A stretch of 64,000 nt of DNA from Plantago major. Lineage: Eukaryota; Streptophyta; Magnoliopsida; Lamiales; Plantaginaceae. The position numbers were made by a program, and so were the translations under genes. Of this stretch, positions 62,724-64,000 are shown one piece after another; positions within the stretch are counted from its first letter, which is position 1; every line of letters begins with the position of its first letter. Location: NCBI GenBank assembly GCA_026545765.1, contig CM048844.1, forward strand, positions 53,664,932-53,728,931, written 5' to 3'. The notes below the pieces were generated by a model that was not told where the DNA came from, made no database searches, and saw only the letters and a list, made by a program, of their open reading frames with translations.

Positions 62724-64000
62724 ATGGCCCCAAAGAATTCTTCCACATAGAAATCTCAATCCTCCACTGGTACTGCTGAAAAGCAAGCACCAGAGTTGGT
62801 TATTGTGAACAACCGACTGGTAGGAGATTTTAATCCTGACCATTGGACTTCAAATCACAGAATTATTTGGGGTGGTGCCATGGTTGAGGAATACCTCACG
62901 GCTGCAATAGAGAACCAAGCCGACAGAAAGCTGATTCTTGATATGCTTGAAAAGGCACAAATCAAGGGTTTTCTATCTGCTCGCCCAAGTGGAATTTCAT
63001 CACTCGATGTGTTGGAATTCTACAACAACTCCAGGATAATTTCCTGTGTTACTGAAGGCACTGCAATAGTGTCTGTCAAAACCTCAGTCCAAGGAAAGGA
63101 AATCCTTCTGGACTTAACCATTTTCTGTAAGTTGTTTGAGTTTCAAAATATTGGAAAGGATTTTGAAATAAACACCAAGGATGATGATCTCCTTGAAGGT
63201 GTTAAACAATTGTACAGTGACGTGTGTGATCTTGAAAAATCAGATACACCCACTGAGTTCAAGCTTGCTGACATCCGAACCAGACATCTGATGGTTCACT
63301 GGGATGTATTGGCTTGTATTCTTCACAGATGCTTTGATGGTCTACAAGGAGGTACTGACCAGATAAGCCAAGAACGATGGATCATGATGTTCTTGCTGAA
63401 TCAACAAGACAAAAGGCTGGAAAATCCTTTTAACTGGGGAAAGTACGCCTTCATGAAGTTTAAGGCTTCGAGCGTAAGATCTCCAAAGGACTAGCTGAGC
63501 CAAAGGCCACAGTAGGCTATGGTCTGAAGATATGCTACTTGCTGGAAAAGCTTGGCATTGAGCTCAGAGAGACAATTTGAAATGTGACGATAACTCTAGA
63601 AATATGAGTATATGAACATGATGAAAAAGGTTGCTGGATCTCAGAAAGGTTCTAAGAAGTGAAAGACTGAAGAGGTATCTGAGGGAAAAGTTGCGACCAA
63701 GAAGCCCAGAACTTCAAGAAAGAAGTCTGCTGGCAAATCAGAAGACACACCCAAAGAGGTTGTCGATTCCCAGATACCTGCAGCCATTGCCGATGAACTG
63801 ATAAAGGCAGATGAACTCATCAATGCTGCAAAAGAGTTATCAACTACTGAACAAGTAGACTCAGCAAGAGAAAGTGCTTTCAGAAATGTGAAGACTATTA
63901 CAGAAAGACTTGCTGATGAACTCATAAATGCTGCCAAAAGTGGTGAAAACACCAAGCCCTATCTGTAGAAACCATAGGAATTGTGGACCAATCAGTTCCT
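62724..64000 (+). pseudogene. ORF3 of element B, N-terminal part, runs off window
   Basis: The ATG at 62724 opens MAPKNSST, then TAG at codon 9. The same frame resumes and is open from 62796 to 63494 with VIVNNRLVGDFNPDHWTSNH, WGGAMVEEYL, QIKGFLSARPSGISSLDVLE, SVQGKEILLDLTIFCKLFEF and VHWDVLACILHRCFDGLQGG. A small deletion near 63460 breaks it. Later pieces (KKPRTSRKKSAGKSEDT, DELINAA repeats) show it continues as in A and C. This is the least decayed N-terminal domain in the window. Confidence 0.75.

Larger units (their letters stand above)
55433..64000 (+). mobile_element. Sirevirus-like element B (partial 5' LTR to ORF3, continues past window)
   Basis: Order: 5'-truncated LTR (55433-55958), PBS (55961-55973), gag (56076 to about 58550), pol (about 58560-61925), four hairpins (61940-62078), ORF3 promoter (TATA near 62525) and ORF3 (from 62724 to the edge). 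This copy shows that ORF3 belongs to the same element as gag-pol, on the same strand and downstream of it. Confidence 0.85.

Overview
The window is nuclear DNA of a flowering plant, most likely a eudicot. The evidence is spliced plant genes (a group I bZIP factor and a LETM1-like protein), a plant LINE with an RNase H, a CACTA element, Stowaway-type MITEs, and Ty1/copia retroelements of Sirevirus type primed by initiator methionine tRNA. I cannot fix the family. Only two host genes are visible. All other coding sequence belongs to transposable elements.

Layout. 1-3.0 kb: first exon and promoter side of a bZIP gene on the minus strand; the rest of the gene lies off the left edge. 3-7.1 kb: MITE remnants and an old LTR-like relic. 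7.16-29.88 kb: Sirevirus-like element A (+), 5'-truncated, with decayed pol, a hairpin array, a very long third ORF (ORF3) and a 3' LTR. Its ORF3 is split at 13.27-24.33 kb by four tandem copies of a 2.5-2.8 kb gypsy-like LTR. 29.88-31.65 kb: one end of a CACTA transposon (-). 31.65-35.4 kb: AT-rich DNA with MITEs and a long-TIR foldback element. 35.6-46.2 kb: a 14-exon LETM1-like gene (+) carrying a 4.3 kb antisense L1-type LINE in intron 3. 46.2-47.3 kb: MITEs. 47.29-55.43 kb: Sirevirus-like element C (-), reduced to ORF3 plus 3' LTR. 55.43-64 kb: Sirevirus-like element B (+), with partial 5' LTR, PBS, gag, pol and the start of ORF3. C and B lie head to head.

The most unusual content is the shared design of A, B and C. 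After pol each has an array of short hairpins, then a conserved TATA box with (in A and C) an ACGTGGC element, then ORF3. ORF3 would encode about 1,700-1,800 residues. In A and C it is interrupted by five introns of 76-81 or 76-85 bp at the same places; in A all are phase 0 and the exons between them end in a related SEP-containing motif. The LTRs carry a second hairpin array whose stems vary but still pair. This suggests a retroelement family with an independently expressed, spliced cargo or envelope-position gene, kept unspliced in the genomic RNA. All copies here are decayed by stops, frameshifts or truncation.

The limits: every call comes from reading the sequence and from memory of families; no alignment or search was run. 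Splice sites follow GT/AG, frame and homology logic and have not been tested with transcripts.
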